From a virus, in the IMG/VR virus record IMGVR_UViG_3300025131_000316, positions 1-27,982 of that record: a DNA stretch of 27,982 nucleotides. One strand, given 5' to 3'. How positions within the stretch are numbered: the first letter of the stretch is position 1; the number at the start of each line of letters is the position of its first letter. Of the stretch, positions 27,367-27,982 are shown piece after piece. The notes below the pieces were generated by a model. It was not told the DNA's origin. It saw only the letters and a list, made by a program, of their open reading frames with translations, and ran no database searches. Both the position numbers and the translations under genes were made by a program.

Positions 27367-27982
27367 TTATCCTCTATGTCCACAATAAATACATAAATTT
27401 CGTTCTGGAACCCAAAACTCTTTTGTACATACTAACTCTTGACAATGCGGATTAGGTGGTGAGATCGTTACCTGTCCATCATCGGATGTCCAACGTAATG
27501 TTGGAACGCCATTCTCGTCTATTTCCTGTACGTTTAACTTATCGTCACGTTTACCATATAAGGTATCAGCAATTGAAACTTCTTGCTTTCTCTCAGGAAC
27601 TTCTCCCGGCGAGACAGCGTCTAACCATTCTGTCGCACTTCCTAAAGTAGTATATATATTTTGTTCTAGTTCATAAGCAGCTTGTGCTGCCATCGCTATT
27701 GAAAAGAATGCGTCACCATGACCCATAGGAGTCTCAGGAGCCTTCAATTCATTATTTACAGATAATATCTGTTGTCTTTGTCTTTCATCTTTTAATAGTT
27801 TAAGTCTATCATTCATTACATAAGTCTCAAAAATTTGAGCCATTGTATTCTTACTCTTCCTAGAGAAGGTCATAGGTCGCCACATATGTGCTAATCCACG
27901 ATCTTCTAATTCTCCACGAGTATTATCTATGTATCCTCGCATTATATCAAAGTTTTCTGCAATCCCATTTAGAAATTCAACT
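27367..27982 (-). CDS. terL: Terminase large subunit, C-terminal part
   Basis: The frame enters open from beyond the window edge (VEFLNGIAENFDIMRGYID) and continues to the stop at 27367; 204 residues are visible. APETPMGHGDAFFSIAMAAQ carries the GHGD motif typical of the C-terminal RNase H-like nuclease of large terminases, the enzyme that cuts and pumps DNA into the procapsid. The tail has a Cys cluster (C-x5-C ... CIYCGHRG) resembling a zinc finger. Followed 14 bases later by nrdJ. The ATG at 27942 is internal, not the true start. Confidence 0.82.
   Translation of the reverse strand, partial: VEFLNGIAENFDIMRGYIDNTRGELEDRGLAHMWRPMTFSRKSKNTMAQIFETYVMNDRLKLLKDERQRQQILSVNNELKAPETPMGHGDAFFSIAMAAQAAYELEQNIYTTLGSATEWLDAVSPGEVPERKQEVSIADTLYGKRDDKLNVQEIDENGVPTLRWTSDDGQVTISPPNPHCQELVCTKEFWVPERNLCIYCGHRG

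Noticed and set aside
1-27982. CRISPR array, insertion sequence or attachment site
   Set aside because: No regularly spaced repeats, transposase motifs or recombinase/att structures were seen; the only repeats are promoter-related words.

Overview
This window looks like part of the genome of a tailed, dsDNA bacteriophage (Caudoviricetes-type) or a prophage of one. It has a terminase, portal, scaffold, HK97-like major capsid protein and prohead protease in order, followed by densely packed small overlapping ORFs. Base composition is AT-rich by eye, ribosome-binding sites are strong Shine-Dalgarno sequences (AAGGAGG), stop and start codons are commonly fused (TAATG, ATGA, TGATG), and sigma70-like promoters are visible. 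The host cannot be named. If the selenoprotein call below is right, the host must decode UGA as selenocysteine.

Right part, 27982 down to about 12750, minus strand: virion morphogenesis. In transcription order: terminase large subunit (5' end outside the window), class II (B12-dependent) ribonucleotide reductase NrdJ, a membrane-anchored beta-rich protein, a 34-residue membrane peptide, a glutaredoxin-like protein with UGA at its first catalytic Cys, a coiled-coil protein, the portal (with a zinc-finger-like insertion), a 359-residue accessory protein, a zinc-ribbon ORF, an HTH-metallophosphoesterase fusion, two small head-region proteins, scaffold, major capsid protein, a terminator, an XhlA-like membrane protein, a jelly-roll-like structural protein, the prohead protease, two tiny genes and two overlapping Cys-rich, metallothionein-like peptides.

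Middle, 10811-12247, plus strand: a short divergent operon with an HNH endonuclease, several small proteins, a probable holin and a zinc-ribbon peptide. It starts at a divergent promoter region (10690-10810) carrying a tandem near-palindrome that looks like an operator. It ends tail-to-tail with the metallothionein-like genes, with no base between the two stop codons.

Left part, 10680 down to 1, minus strand: an early-type region of about 35 mostly tiny overlapping genes. Recognisable ones are a SprT-like metallopeptidase, a DUF932 protein, a DUF1281/Api92-like protein, an SH3-barrel-like phage protein and a bL12 C-terminal-domain-like protein. It also has tRNA-Tyr(GUA) with encoded CCA, several membrane micropeptides and a strongly structured 360-base non-coding stretch. 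Transcription is driven by at least five related promoters (TTGACA, 17-18 bp spacer, extended -10), three of which share the same first transcribed bases.

The most striking observation is the probable phage selenoprotein at 23698-23925. An in-frame UGA sits exactly where a glutaredoxin CGPC motif needs its first cysteine, and an 8-bp hairpin with a GUC loop starts 12 nt downstream, in bacterial SECIS geometry. The gene lies in the same transcription direction as nrdJ, an enzyme that needs such a reductant.
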